Shown in pieces: positions 28,401-36,711 of a DNA stretch of 50,583 nt. The first letter of the stretch is position 1. The number at the start of each line of letters is the position of its first letter. Origin of the DNA: Desulfobulbaceae bacterium. Its GTDB lineage: Bacteria > Desulfobacterota > Desulfobulbia > Desulfobulbales > Desulfobulbaceae. The notes below the pieces were generated by a model. It saw nothing but the letters and a program-made list of their open reading frames with translations. It was not told the DNA's origin and did not search any database. The position numbers and the translations under genes are program-made. Where the stretch lies: the NCBI GenBank assembly GCA_011391865.1, contig JAABPV010000004.1, forward strand, positions 1 through 50,583, written 5' to 3'.

Positions 28401-29212
28401 ACAGAATCAGGCTGAGCCAGCCGGGCACCTGCCCGCAGCACTTCCCAGTAATAAAAATCAAGGTGCCGTTCTTTGAATTTTTCATTCTTGGCAAGGGCGT
28501 TGCTGTAGAGTCTGAGAAATGCTGTCAATAGGCCGACAGCAGGTTCATGCTGCCCGCTGCGCAAAGACTCCTCCCACAATACCGACACCTTCTCTTTAAG
28601 GTGACGCAAGACTTTGTGAAACGATGAGTGGCAACGCAGAAGAAAATCTCGTTTTTCTCCTGCGCGCTGCGGAACGCGCTCCTGCTCTGCCTTTGCCAAG
28701 CAGCGCAGGCGGGGAAAACTCTGCTCTGGATCACAGCTACGGAGAGCAAGCAAGGTGGCCAGCTGTCTGCCAGCATCTTCAAGCGGCAGCAGCAGTGCTT
28801 CAGCCCATTGAGGCTGCAGACTGATAAGTCTGTCCAGCCATGTTTCCAGCAATCCGGCCCGTCGGCAAAGCTCATTCACCGCATCTTTATGATTCTGTTC
28901 AAGCAGCCGCAGGAATTTTTCTTCCGCCGCTTCGGGTTTAAAACTGAGAAAATCTGCCAAGACAGCACTTTCATCCTCCTGAAACAGAGCTGTCCAGTCG
29001 CGTTCCACATTCTGGGCGTTGTGAAAGCGAAGTTTGGAGGCGCGCCGTCTGCTCATGGCCAGCAGCGTGGCTATGTTCCGTTCTTCCAGATGAAACCAGT
29101 CAGGCCGCAGTGCCTGCTCTGCCAGCCTGTCTTCCTGACAGGTGCCAGGCAGCACAGGCAGATCGTTCAAAATATCGCCAGTGAACTGCGGTCGGCGCTT
29201 GGCCTCGCTCAT
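25451..29212 (-). CDS. eCIS baseplate J-like protein (Afp11-like)
   Basis: 1253 aa, the largest gene of the cluster. The C-terminal part has the baseplate J/gp6 signature (ENREAVIARLNERLRHKDRA, then VTAWDYERLVLEQFPQVRQV; later NFLQQHAAPFTSIEVRSPEY). It should form the main wedge around the spike hub. The long N-terminal part (about 1-850) lacks motifs I know and is about the size seen in Afp11-type proteins. It overlaps the gp25-like gene by 4 nt, so assembly partners are translationally coupled. Confidence 0.88.
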   Translation of the reverse strand: MSEAKRRPQFTGDILNDLPVLPGTCQEDRLAEQALRPDWFHLEERNIATLLAMSRRRASKLRFHNAQNVERDWTALFQEDESAVLADFLSFKPEAAEEKFLRLLEQNHKDAVNELCRRAGLLETWLDRLISLQPQWAEALLLPLEDAGRQLATLLALRSCDPEQSFPRLRCLAKAEQERVPQRAGEKRDFLLRCHSSFHKVLRHLKEKVSVLWEESLRSGQHEPAVGLLTAFLRLYSNALAKNEKFKERHLDFYYWEVLRAGARLAQPDSVHLVCRNVTGREALIRQSDQFAAGADDAGNERLYQAENALHVTDARVARLCTLSLERSQLVAPAWEMGCFVRCRSSDLSAAAEPQPNSEPAGLPLFGEDRRQHADNAQIGLMLAAPELLLSQGRREVSIVIRCQPESDSDYLLKQMEIAEDQKHFFSLFGQFLSSHLLSGAAQKISASAQERVLRAATNSTGISPASYEVIVRLLRESCQGNTLFYRFLTNAFHISLSGASGWLSVRRYFIFPDAASEPGSCGLRLAFVLDQDAEPVIGCHAELHGAEHDTVLPLLRLRLNHQAHFFTYSIFRHFILKKITLETKVTGLRDVQVHNQHGRLDPNQPFQPFGPVPALQSYFIVGSHEAACKQLTDLSFCIEWAGLPDGPEGFAAHYRQYNDVSLTNASFTADFSLLRNGRWVPQDKKQRQRAALFAWRGKDGRLAERQELTVKDLKQFQPVAAQAAAENFFYGPKQGSGFFRWELTGPRQAFGHGQYPALLSQTLVRNTRSKKNELPVPSEPYTPLINALSLNYTARREIDLSKPEEGVARLCHLHPFGVETLHPQAVWKPHSLVPRLDAAGNLYIGIRSQKLGGVQTLYFHLNADSRRAASDTLPRIDWFYAADAGWRRLDEARLLSDTTECFLHSGIVTLDIPDDISRENAEMGKALHWLRASTDSDQKIFSSVRGVYAHAVRAAALQGGKAAQPLVPQTVRQPLATVNGLAEVLQPEASFGGGRPENREAVIARLNERLRHKDRAVTAWDYERLVLEQFPQVRQVKCFPCLRSRPEPKQCPGNVLIVVVPEAAWQVSSARLPRTDAAVLAKIQNFLQQHAAPFTSIEVRSPEYEKIQVRCAVAFADSSSSGLRLAQLNQAIIDYISPWTKTGFKSGFGWSLRLENISAWISGQEGVEHVAGLSVLHITKDASNAYYLADSARRDSDARDDDARRIRPRYPWSLAVSAQQHFINVMDKKKDDAAKETGINDVEIGENFIVNE

Positions 29213-29625
29213 GATCCGAGCAGTGTTCCTTCCTGAAAATAAAATGGATAGACCATGTTGCTGCGAACGTTTGTGGTTCTAATTGTATATTCCAACCGCA
29301 CCAGCAGGCTTCCTTCAGCAAGCATGGAATCGTCAATGTCCACGCGCTCCAATGTTATTCTTGGCTCAAAAAACAGCACAGCCCGTTCAATCAAGTCCTT
29401 GATGCGGGTCTTAGCAGTCATGTTGATGTGTTCAAACACCATTTTTTTCAGACCGCAGCCGTAGCTCGGATGCATGATCCGTTCTCCTGGCGCGGTGGAA
29501 AACAGGATGCGCAGACTTTCCTGAATATCCTCATCTTCCGCCACCAGCTCGACACTCCGGTCAACGAGGCTGAAGCGGGGCGGAAAACTCCAGCCCCTGC
29601 CCAGAAAGGAACTGTCTCTGTCCAT
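29209..29625 (-). CDS. eCIS baseplate wedge protein, GPW/gp25 family (Afp9-like)
   Basis: 138 aa, typical length. The pattern FLGRGWSFPPRFS, EDIQESLRILFSTAPGERIM, PSYGCGL is the classical gp25/TssE-like domain that starts sheath polymerisation at the baseplate. It sits between PAAR and the J-like gene, as in other eCIS operons, with a 4-nt overlap downstream and a short gap upstream. Confidence 0.95.
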   Translation of the reverse strand: MDRDSSFLGRGWSFPPRFSLVDRSVELVAEDEDIQESLRILFSTAPGERIMHPSYGCGLKKMVFEHINMTAKTRIKDLIERAVLFFEPRITLERVDIDDSMLAEGSLLVRLEYTIRTTNVRSNMVYPFYFQEGTLLGS

Positions 29626-29629
29626 CTTC

Positions 29630-29929
29630 TCAGCCCCCGATCAGCACGGTCAGGCAGCCGAGCACAATGCTGCCGCCGTGCGCGGTGGTGTCACCCATGC
29701 GGGCTGCTGGCCTGCCGCTGATCAGCACCGTGGCGGAGCCTTTGACAATGACATCCGGCGGCCCCACGCAGGTGCAGGCATCGCCCATCACCGCCGCTGG
29801 CATGCCGCCAATCAGCACGGTCGGCACACCCGGCCCGATCACCGGGCCGCCAATATGGGGGACAGGAGGCAGGCCTGGCGTTTGCATTGGACAGGTGTGC
29901 ATATCGGTGAGTCGGGCAGCTGGGGGCAT
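29630..29929 (-). CDS. PAAR-domain spike tip protein
   Basis: 99 aa. Repeated G-(x)-P-T-V-L-I-G-G-type turns (GPGVPTVLIGG, GSATVLISGRPAARMGD) and the start PAARLTDMHTCP identify a minimal PAAR cone that caps the VgrG-like spike and sharpens it; a metal is usually bound by His/Cys near the tip. There is no fused effector domain. Confidence 0.95.
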   Translation of the reverse strand: MPPAARLTDMHTCPMQTPGLPPVPHIGGPVIGPGVPTVLIGGMPAAVMGDACTCVGPPDVIVKGSATVLISGRPAARMGDTTAHGGSIVLGCLTVLIGG

Positions 29930-29955
29930 ATTTCTTTGCGGTCGATTTAAGAGGT

Positions 29956-31743
29956 TCAGTTGATCTTGACTATTCCACCCTTAATTGTTGTCATTGCTGA
30001 AGCGGACAGTTCAGCATTTACGCCTCCATCAGCTTTGAGACCGATCTTGCCCTTGAGGGAAACATTCATGCCTTCTCCGTTGAGATCGGATGAAGATGTA
30101 AGAGAAAGCGCTCCAGTCGATTTGATATCTATTTTTCCAGTGGCTGTTATTTTGATGTCTTTGGGGCAGTCTACAGCAATGCCGGAAGAATTCATCTCTA
30201 TCTTGTTGCCATTCTGATCCTGAAGTAAAATTCCTTTGTCTTTATCGCTTATCACAATGGTGTTACTGCCAGGTGTCTTGAGAGTGATCACCTTGTTTTT
30301 TTCATCAAGCTCCAAGGTGAGCTTCTCCCGGCTGACAAATGCTTTGATGTCGTTGGAGGCTTCAATGGAATAAGGCGGAGCATGTTTGCCGTTGTAGAGA
30401 CTGCCGATAATTACGGGATGAGAAGGGTCGTTGTTGAAATATCCCAGCACCACCTCATCCCCCACTTCCGGCAGAACAAAGCTGCCAAAACTGTTGGATG
30501 CGTAGCAGGAAGCCATTCTGGCCCACACTCCTTCAGTTGCCGCTTGCAGCACCGGCACTTTCACCTGAATTCTGTGCAATCCGAGAGGATCTCCGTCCAA
30601 TTTCATGACCACGCCAATTTGAAGCCCTTCAACAGCAGGCAACAAACCAGCAGCAGGCAGCGCCGTCAAGTCACGGCGCGCCGCAAACCATTCCGGTGAA
30701 ATGCCAAATTCCACTTCAGTCAGCCAGTTGCCCTCCCGCACCTCATGCCGTACCGCGCTGACAAAGACCTTGCCGTTGAAATGATTGCCAATGCCTTCCA
30801 GCTCAATCAGCCCGCCTATTTCAGCCTCAGCATTTCCCTGAAACGTCATTCTTCCCCGGATTCTGGCCAGACCGCTCTTCTGCCGTCGAGATTCCGCCCA
30901 TTTTGTAAGCAAAGCGGACTTCAAAGGAGATCCTGTTTGTAATTTGGCAACTGGTGATGACAGCGTCTCAGCTAATGTGCAGGAATCCAGATCGCCTTGC
31001 TGATTGAATGTCGTTAAAGCCACGCTCTGCTGGATGACCTGCTGGGATTTTGGATCCCAAGCTGCGCTGCTGAATGAGGAAAACTGGCTCGCCGCATCTA
31101 TTTCCGCTTGAAACTCAATCAGATCGTTGCCATAGGCAACCTTCAGCTTGGGCAAGCTGTTCATGTCGGGTGTTTTCACTGTAACAGTGGCATCGTCCAC
31201 CATAACCATCATGCCTGCGGCTTCGGCGCGGGAAAGCATGAAATCCCAGTCAGTGCAATAATACTGCACCAGCTCATCATGAGTTTCCACGCTCTCATCC
31301 ACTTTTGCCGTCAAGCCTGAAGTTTGTCCTATCAACGACTTGATAATGTCGCTGTCGCTTTTATTGATATAATTTGCATTTTTTCGCACTGTGGTCATGC
31401 CTGCCGCTTTGTCCCGGCAATCGATAATCAGGCGTGGAGTATCATCGTTGATGCTGACAGCATGTTTGACCACAATTCCCTTGAACACTGTATTCGCATC
31501 ACCTTCATATCCAAGATCTATTTTAATTTCTTTACCAGGAAGAAAGTCTTCACTGTTGCTGACTGGAAACTTTTGATCAGCAACATAGCCATCAGCAATG
31601 ACTATTCTTGCGGAAGAAATTTTGTTGATCTCCTTGCGAGTTTCAAGGCTAAGGAATTGGATGGTTCCTGCCACCTCCTTGCCGCCGCTGGACACAACTA
31701 TCTTGATAACACCGCCGCCTTCGAGATTTGGAGAGACTGGCAT
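29956..31743 (-). CDS. VgrG-like spike protein (Afp8-like)
   Basis: 595 aa. The N-terminal ~350 residues are gp27/late-control-D-like (CTDWDFMLSRAEAAGMMVMV). An OB-fold region follows (about 385-450; VWARMASCYAS, LPEVGDEVVLGYFNNDPSHP, VIIGSLYNG), then a C-terminal beta-helix with repeating polar/hydrophobic alternation. It forms the trimeric hub and puncturing spike. It starts 3 bp after the LysM gene. No extra membrane-binding or effector extension is present. Confidence 0.94.
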   Translation of the reverse strand: MPVSPNLEGGGVIKIVVSSGGKEVAGTIQFLSLETRKEINKISSARIVIADGYVADQKFPVSNSEDFLPGKEIKIDLGYEGDANTVFKGIVVKHAVSINDDTPRLIIDCRDKAAGMTTVRKNANYINKSDSDIIKSLIGQTSGLTAKVDESVETHDELVQYYCTDWDFMLSRAEAAGMMVMVDDATVTVKTPDMNSLPKLKVAYGNDLIEFQAEIDAASQFSSFSSAAWDPKSQQVIQQSVALTTFNQQGDLDSCTLAETLSSPVAKLQTGSPLKSALLTKWAESRRQKSGLARIRGRMTFQGNAEAEIGGLIELEGIGNHFNGKVFVSAVRHEVREGNWLTEVEFGISPEWFAARRDLTALPAAGLLPAVEGLQIGVVMKLDGDPLGLHRIQVKVPVLQAATEGVWARMASCYASNSFGSFVLPEVGDEVVLGYFNNDPSHPVIIGSLYNGKHAPPYSIEASNDIKAFVSREKLTLELDEKNKVITLKTPGSNTIVISDKDKGILLQDQNGNKIEMNSSGIAVDCPKDIKITATGKIDIKSTGALSLTSSSDLNGEGMNVSLKGKIGLKADGGVNAELSASAMTTIKGGIVKIN

Positions 31744-31746
31744 GGT

Positions 31747-32415
31747 TCAGCGCAGCGGAGGAAACGTTAATTTAAGGCCTGGCCGCATCTCTTGCAGACT
31801 GTTCAGGCCGTTGATGCGGGCTACATCAGGGTAATAGGAAGTGTCACGATAAACTTGGTAGCAAAGCAAAGGCAAAGTGTCGCCAGCCTTCACCTCAATA
31901 ATATGAGTGAGATCAGGCGAGGATTTATTAGATTTTTTCGCTTGCTCTTCTTTGCTTGTATATCCATTAACAGAAATTTTTAATTTAGCTCTCAATGGAG
32001 AACCGTCAGAAGCAAACATAGTGTAGTCTATAGAAAGTGAAACAAGCCGACCGTTGAATGAAAAACTCCCCCAAATGAGATTGACTGGTTTAGGCTGATG
32101 TTTTTGTCCGGCATAGTCGTAGATAATATTTTTAAATATTTTAATTTGCTCTTTTACGGATATAGCTTCTTTTTTTTCTGATGCCACACCAGTGCCGTCT
32201 AAAACTATTTCAAATGAAATTTTTTCTATATTAGTTCTCTTATATTTTAAATCTTCACCTATGCTGCCGATAATTCTATTTTTGCTATAAGCAATAGAGT
32301 GTTCGTGAGAGAATGAAGTTGGGTTGATCTGTACCTCAACTTTATTACTTTCATCAATTTCAATATTTCCATTATTATCAATAGAGCAAGATGTTATTAC
32401 CATTTTTTCAGACAT
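31747..32415 (-). CDS. CIS tube-associated LysM protein (Afp7-like)
   Basis: 222 aa. The N-terminal ~160 residues resemble the CIS tube/hub-adaptor domain (QINPTSFSHEHSIAYSKNR; KPVNLIWGSFSFNGRLVSL). The C-terminus is a LysM domain (EVKAGDTLPLLCYQVYRDTS, ending GLKLTFPPLR). In phages and eCIS this protein links the hub to the first tube ring. AAGGAGAG precedes the ATG. Confidence 0.9.
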   Translation of the reverse strand: MSEKMVITSCSIDNNGNIEIDESNKVEVQINPTSFSHEHSIAYSKNRIIGSIGEDLKYKRTNIEKISFEIVLDGTGVASEKKEAISVKEQIKIFKNIIYDYAGQKHQPKPVNLIWGSFSFNGRLVSLSIDYTMFASDGSPLRAKLKISVNGYTSKEEQAKKSNKSSPDLTHIIEVKAGDTLPLLCYQVYRDTSYYPDVARINGLNSLQEMRPGLKLTFPPLR

Positions 32416-32416
32416 G

Positions 32417-32626
32417 CTATCTCTCCTTTTCTTGTTTGATCATATCAATGATTAATTGTCGGCATTGTTTAATTATATCATCCTTGCATTGATTATCGCA
32501 GCAATAATAGTGGCACTCTTCGCTTAATTCGTTATTGTTTTTATTCATATTGTGCATATCCATACTTTTTCGAGTATCATGATTAACATTTGCGTTAATA
32601 AGAATTTTGCGAACCTCAATAGCCAT
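32417..32626 (-). CDS. DUF5908-type small eCIS protein with cysteine cluster
   Basis: 69 aa from the MAIEVRKILI start, the family's usual N-terminus; another ATG at 32635 would add three residues and overlap the tube gene by 8 nt. DUF5908 proteins (Afp6 position) are conserved small components of unknown role in eCIS operons. This copy contains CHYYCCDNQC followed by a second cysteine region near the C-terminus, which is unusual and could bind metal. Confidence 0.7.
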   Translation of the reverse strand: MAIEVRKILINANVNHDTRKSMDMHNMNKNNNELSEECHYYCCDNQCKDDIIKQCRQLIIDMIKQEKER

Positions 32627-32627
32627 A

Positions 32628-33089
32628 TCACACATGAATCCTTTTTAAATTGCTATATTTAATTTCTATAGTTTCTATAGCTATTTCATTTTTCATGGCA
32701 TGGAAGGCTCCAATTTTCCATTTCACAGGTATAGCGTTAGACATAGACCATCCATGCAATATCTCTCCATGATCATTAAGCAAATGAACCTGTATAGTCT
32801 TGCTGTAAATTGGCTTGGAAAAATCTGTCTCAAACACTTCTCTGCACCATGCAACTAAATTTGATTCTACCCCGGCTATTCCACGTTCTAATTTTAGATT
32901 GCTTGGATACTTAATCGATTTTGGTAATCTATGCATTACATCCATTTCTCCTCCCTCATTGACATCTTCAACTTCTATCTCGACCTCAAGTCCAGAAACC
33001 TGCTGGAATGAATTGTCACCAAAACTTTTTTGTCCATCAAAAATTACTTCAAAATAAAATGATACAGGAGGATACTGTTTATCAGACAT
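32628..33089 (-). CDS. CIS inner tube protein 2 (gp19/Afp5-like)
   Basis: 153 aa. The tube-family fold is shown by FQQVSGLEVEIEVEDVNEGG, the region KYPSNLKLERGI and the C-terminal EIAIETIEIKYSNLKRI. It is the shorter-tube or first-ring paralogue next to the LysM hub adaptor. GGAGAT lies 6 nt before the ATG. It pairs with the main tube gene at 33164. Confidence 0.9.
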   Translation of the reverse strand: MSDKQYPPVSFYFEVIFDGQKSFGDNSFQQVSGLEVEIEVEDVNEGGEMDVMHRLPKSIKYPSNLKLERGIAGVESNLVAWCREVFETDFSKPIYSKTIQVHLLNDHGEILHGWSMSNAIPVKWKIGAFHAMKNEIAIETIEIKYSNLKRIHV

Positions 33090-33163
33090 TTTTTATCTCC
33101 AAAAAATATTAACTGAGCCAGACAGATGATTCTGCCCGACTCAGTTTGCTTGCGGATGGAAAG

Positions 33164-33631
33164 CTATTTGTTTTCTATCGTCAAACCTTCATGCGCGATT
33201 TCTATGGACTCAACTGCGACCTCATTGCCGTCCGCTTTCAGGTCTGTCCCAGTGATTTTGGTTGGCCACGCATTAGTCAATTTCCAGACCATCGTGGGCT
33301 TATGCTCCTCATCAAGCAGGCTGATAGTAACTGGGATTCGTTTGATAGTGTTCATTTTAATTTGATTAAACCAATCCCAGAACTTGTTGTCAGACTTGAA
33401 GATGCCTTTCTTCATCGTGATGTTGCTGTACTTTTTAATTCCAGGCATTTTCACGGTTGAAAAAACTTGGCTGTCGCCAGCACGGTACTCAATGGGCTGC
33501 GCTTCCACGTCAAGACCAGAAACATCTTGAAATGACATCACATTAGAATCCCATTTCACCTCAAAATGAAACTTTGGCAATGGCCATGCGCTTTTGGTGT
33601 CTGTGGCCTGTGCCTTTCCATCTTCAGCCAT
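33164..33631 (-). CDS. CIS inner tube protein 1 (gp19/Afp1-like)
   Basis: 155 aa from MAEDGKAQATD; AGGAGA precedes this ATG, so the longer open frame to 33733, which overlaps the sheath end, is not needed. Motifs FQDVSGLDVEAQPIEYRAG, KYSNITMKKGIF and NEVAVESIEIAHEGLTI place it in the tail-tube family. Next to the sheath gene and probably the most abundant tube subunit. Confidence 0.93.
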   Translation of the reverse strand: MAEDGKAQATDTKSAWPLPKFHFEVKWDSNVMSFQDVSGLDVEAQPIEYRAGDSQVFSTVKMPGIKKYSNITMKKGIFKSDNKFWDWFNQIKMNTIKRIPVTISLLDEEHKPTMVWKLTNAWPTKITGTDLKADGNEVAVESIEIAHEGLTIENK

Positions 33632-33668
33632 AATATTTCTCCTGTTTATGATAAGGTGATTGACCAGA

Positions 33669-35303
33669 TCAAGACTTCTGCATCTGCTGCTGGAAGGTGA
33701 TCTCAATGAATTCCGCTGGTCTGATGAGCGCAACGAGCACTGTGACGCGCATGATTCCTTCCAGAATGTCCTCTTGTGTCATAGTCTCTCCGAGACCTAC
33801 ATGAACGCTGAAGGCATCTTCAGGAGATGCGCCGGCAAGTCCACCACGTTTCCATATTCCTGTCAAGAAATTAGAGATCATGCTCCTGACAGTAACCCAA
33901 GTATTCGAAACATTATTTTCAAATACACATTTCTTAGCTGCCAAACGAATGGATTCCTCCAGCATGATCATGGTTCTGCGCACATTTATATAACGCCAGT
34001 CCAAACTGTTGCCATCCAATGTTCTAGCACCCCAAACTATAGTTCCTTCACCAGTAAATGAACGAATGGCATTAATTGACTTGCCCTGTGTGGTGACATT
34101 AAGATCTTCTTGGTCATCATTCGTGATGTTGACGGCAGGAGAAACAACAGCACTTAAACTGACATTAGCCGGGGCCTTCCACACGCCGCGTGTATTGTCC
34201 ACCATAGTGTAGATGCCAGCCATGGCCGCAGAGGGAGGAAGCAGATTAAGCTGCGTTTGCATTTCCTTCAAAAGATTCTTAAAGAACGACGGACTCATGA
34301 CGATCAAGCTTTTATTCAACAGCGTTTTATGCTGTTCCACCTCATCGTCGGAAATTTCTTCAGCCTTTTTTCCTGAACTCTCGGCAAGAACAGTTTTCCA
34401 AGCCTGATCATCATAGTTAATAGACTCAACAGCTTTGTTCTGCTGCTGTTCCTTGAGTGTGGATTTTTCAAGAGGAGGTCCAAGCTCTTCCCGGATCAGT
34501 CGCATCAGCTCAGCTTTATTTTCGATATTCTGATAACTTATATCCTTTTCTTGGACAATGTTGGTCTTCAGCCAAGGATAATATGCTGCGGCACGATCGA
34601 GAAAGTTGATGCCAAGGGCATCACGGAATTGACTGATGCAGTCGCCGTCAGGATGCTGACGCTCTTTCCAGCCGTTATAAATGTCGAGAATAGTGATCCG
34701 GTTCTTCATCTTGCCGCAATGGGCAAGCACCGCCTGCTGAATGGCAATGCAGTTTTTCTGATCCAGCAGCACAGCATCGGGGATCACCACCATAGTCGGC
34801 TCCTGCTCTCTGACGAGCTGGTCAATGCCGCGCTGTAGCTTGTCCACCTCCACATCTTGGCTGTAATCGCCGACTGAAACAATGTAGCACGGCCCGCCGC
34901 CGTTCTTAAAAAAGAGCTGCATGGAACGGTACAGCAAATATTTTCCTCCTGCGGGACCAACAAGCTGTGACAAGGAGAAACCTCTGCGTTGTCCTTGGAT
35001 AGTAATTGTAAATGTTGCAGCAGAAGCACCTGTGGCGGATTCATCAGAGGCGGCTGAAGTGCTGGATGCGCCGCCTATTTCTGACAAAGAAAACATAGGA
35101 ACAGATGATTTGCCAAAATAATTGTCAAATTCTACCATCGAGGTGATGCGCCATGGCTTGTTAAGCAGAGATTTGCCCTTGTTGTCAGCCTTTTCAGTGT
35201 AACCGACAAATGCCGGCACAGCAGTGTCAACCTCAACAACTGAATTAGGAAAAGCGTTTTTTTCAACAATATAAACGCCAGGTGTTTTCATCGCTCCCAT
35301 CAT
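33669..35303 (-). CDS. Contractile sheath protein (Afp2/3/4-like)
   Basis: 544 aa. The N-terminus TPGVYIVEKNAFPNSVVEV followed by AVPAFVGYTEKA is the classical sheath start, and the C-terminus (GIWKRGGLAGASPEDAFSV, LVALIRPAEFIEITFQQQM) is the conserved sheath core. Only one sheath gene is present, whereas Afp and PVC clusters carry three, so this sheath is likely a single-subunit design as in MACs. AAGGAGAAC lies just before the first ATG of MMGAMKTPG. Confidence 0.96.
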   Translation of the reverse strand: MMGAMKTPGVYIVEKNAFPNSVVEVDTAVPAFVGYTEKADNKGKSLLNKPWRITSMVEFDNYFGKSSVPMFSLSEIGGASSTSAASDESATGASAATFTITIQGQRRGFSLSQLVGPAGGKYLLYRSMQLFFKNGGGPCYIVSVGDYSQDVEVDKLQRGIDQLVREQEPTMVVIPDAVLLDQKNCIAIQQAVLAHCGKMKNRITILDIYNGWKERQHPDGDCISQFRDALGINFLDRAAAYYPWLKTNIVQEKDISYQNIENKAELMRLIREELGPPLEKSTLKEQQQNKAVESINYDDQAWKTVLAESSGKKAEEISDDEVEQHKTLLNKSLIVMSPSFFKNLLKEMQTQLNLLPPSAAMAGIYTMVDNTRGVWKAPANVSLSAVVSPAVNITNDDQEDLNVTTQGKSINAIRSFTGEGTIVWGARTLDGNSLDWRYINVRRTMIMLEESIRLAAKKCVFENNVSNTWVTVRSMISNFLTGIWKRGGLAGASPEDAFSVHVGLGETMTQEDILEGIMRVTVLVALIRPAEFIEITFQQQMQKS

Positions 35304-35318
35304 GTTCTCCTTCTGCGG

Positions 35319-36128
35319 TTAATAATTAACATACACTGCTGAGATATATTCTTCTTTGCCGTTGATCATTTCTTTCGACAGATTCTCTGTCGATGCGTTT
35401 TGCAGATGCTTGATCAATACTTTGTTGCCGCTGCTTCCTTTCTGCCGCAATTGCAAATGCTGCTCTGGCCAATCACGCAATGGAATTCTTTTATCTGCAT
35501 AAAATACTGTCGCAGGAACATCTGGAAGCAGCCATTGCTTGCCAGCGCAATGAAACTGAACTTTTCCATGCAGATCGATTATTTCAATTTCTTTTCCGAC
35601 AACTTTTCCAAGAAAAAAATATTTCCAATAGGTTTCTCTTGATTTAAAACGAATAAAATATTGTTTGCATTGCACAATATCTTTTTTTTCACTGCTGACG
35701 ATGATCCTGAAAATAGCGAGTTTTCCACCGATGAAAATATTTTTGTCGGAAACTGCGCCGGTTTCTTTTAAAGGAATTTTTCCTTGCGATGCCAAAACTT
35801 CCTCTTCAGCAATATGAATATTGCGATACAAAGGGGTAATATTATTTTGTGTCAGATCAGTGTAGCATGTAAATTGCGAATCTGCTGTTGAAACATCGAA
35901 GGTGAATTCCAATCCATTTTCATCGCTCGTTCTGAAAGACTCCAATATATCAAGATCATTGCTGTTGAAGCAGACAACTATGCTGTTCTGACTGACTCGG
36001 AGCAAAAGATTGGCATTGCGGAGCAATTTTTCAGTTTTTTGATCGGGTGAAAAAAATAAGCATAATTTATGTGGGGAAGAAAAAAAATCATGCTCGACAG
36101 TAACACTGAATAAAGGCTGCCACGCCAT
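35319..36128 (-). CDS. Unknown eCIS-linked protein
   Basis: 269 aa, function not recognised. Beta-rich, no membrane helix, no signal peptide; Lys/Phe-rich N-terminus (FFSSPHKLCLFFSPDQKTEK) and a C-terminal region with WLLPDVPATVFYADKRIPLR. It lies between the sheath and the DUF4255 gene with 3-15 bp gaps on either side and AAGGTGATC before its ATG, so it is very likely an operon member. It could be a sheath/cap accessory or a lineage-specific structural part. It is more AT-rich than the baseplate genes. Confidence 0.65.
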   Translation of the reverse strand: MAWQPLFSVTVEHDFFSSPHKLCLFFSPDQKTEKLLRNANLLLRVSQNSIVVCFNSNDLDILESFRTSDENGLEFTFDVSTADSQFTCYTDLTQNNITPLYRNIHIAEEEVLASQGKIPLKETGAVSDKNIFIGGKLAIFRIIVSSEKKDIVQCKQYFIRFKSRETYWKYFFLGKVVGKEIEIIDLHGKVQFHCAGKQWLLPDVPATVFYADKRIPLRDWPEQHLQLRQKGSSGNKVLIKHLQNASTENLSKEMINGKEEYISAVYVNY

Positions 36129-36131
36129 AGA

Positions 36132-36704
36132 TCACCTTCGTTCAACAGACGCGTCTGCATCACGCAACACATGAGATTCCCCTTTGATGTCCATTGCATC
36201 AAAGGTTATCATCCGCACTTTATATAACACTGACGGCATATACTTGCCGCTCAAAACGCCCCACAAACTGCTTAAATCATTGATTGAAATATTTTCCATG
36301 CTTATTGTCAGCTTTTCAATTTTTTCATCCATCTCTGGAGTGTTTATATGATTAAAAACATGATTTCGTTGAAAGAAAGATATAGTGCTTGAAATAAATT
36401 TCAAAGCCTCTGGATAACTTTTCCCGCTGAAACAAGCGGCGAACATGATATATAAATTTATATGAAGCGGAGGGTTCTGCGTATAATCAATATCACTCAT
36501 TTTTTTAAACAGATATGGAGACGGCGAAGTCTCTTTCTCAATATTGACAACAAAAACAGCCACCTTGCTGTCAATATCAACACATTGAGCACCATTCAGG
36601 TCTAATATATTAGAAACAACCGCAGCATCTTCATGCAGATCAAATTCATTTTTAAAAAATTGATTTAACCTGCTGACGATTATACCTATAGCAATATCTA
36701 TCAT
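36132..36704 (-). CDS. DUF4255 protein, tube terminator or cap (Afp16/Pvc16-like)
   Basis: 190 aa. The DUF4255 (Pvc16_N) pattern is visible: an N-terminal MIDIAIGIIVSRLNQFFKNE, the strand PPLHINLYIMFAACF, and a C-terminal SSLWGVLSGKYMPSVLYKVR. In Afp-type particles this protein stops tube growth and joins the last sheath ring. It is placed next to the sheath region rather than at the end of the operon as in Afp. Confidence 0.88.
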   Translation of the reverse strand: MIDIAIGIIVSRLNQFFKNEFDLHEDAAVVSNILDLNGAQCVDIDSKVAVFVVNIEKETSPSPYLFKKMSDIDYTQNPPLHINLYIMFAACFSGKSYPEALKFISSTISFFQRNHVFNHINTPEMDEKIEKLTISMENISINDLSSLWGVLSGKYMPSVLYKVRMITFDAMDIKGESHVLRDADASVERR

Positions 36705-36711
36705 GCAGCCT

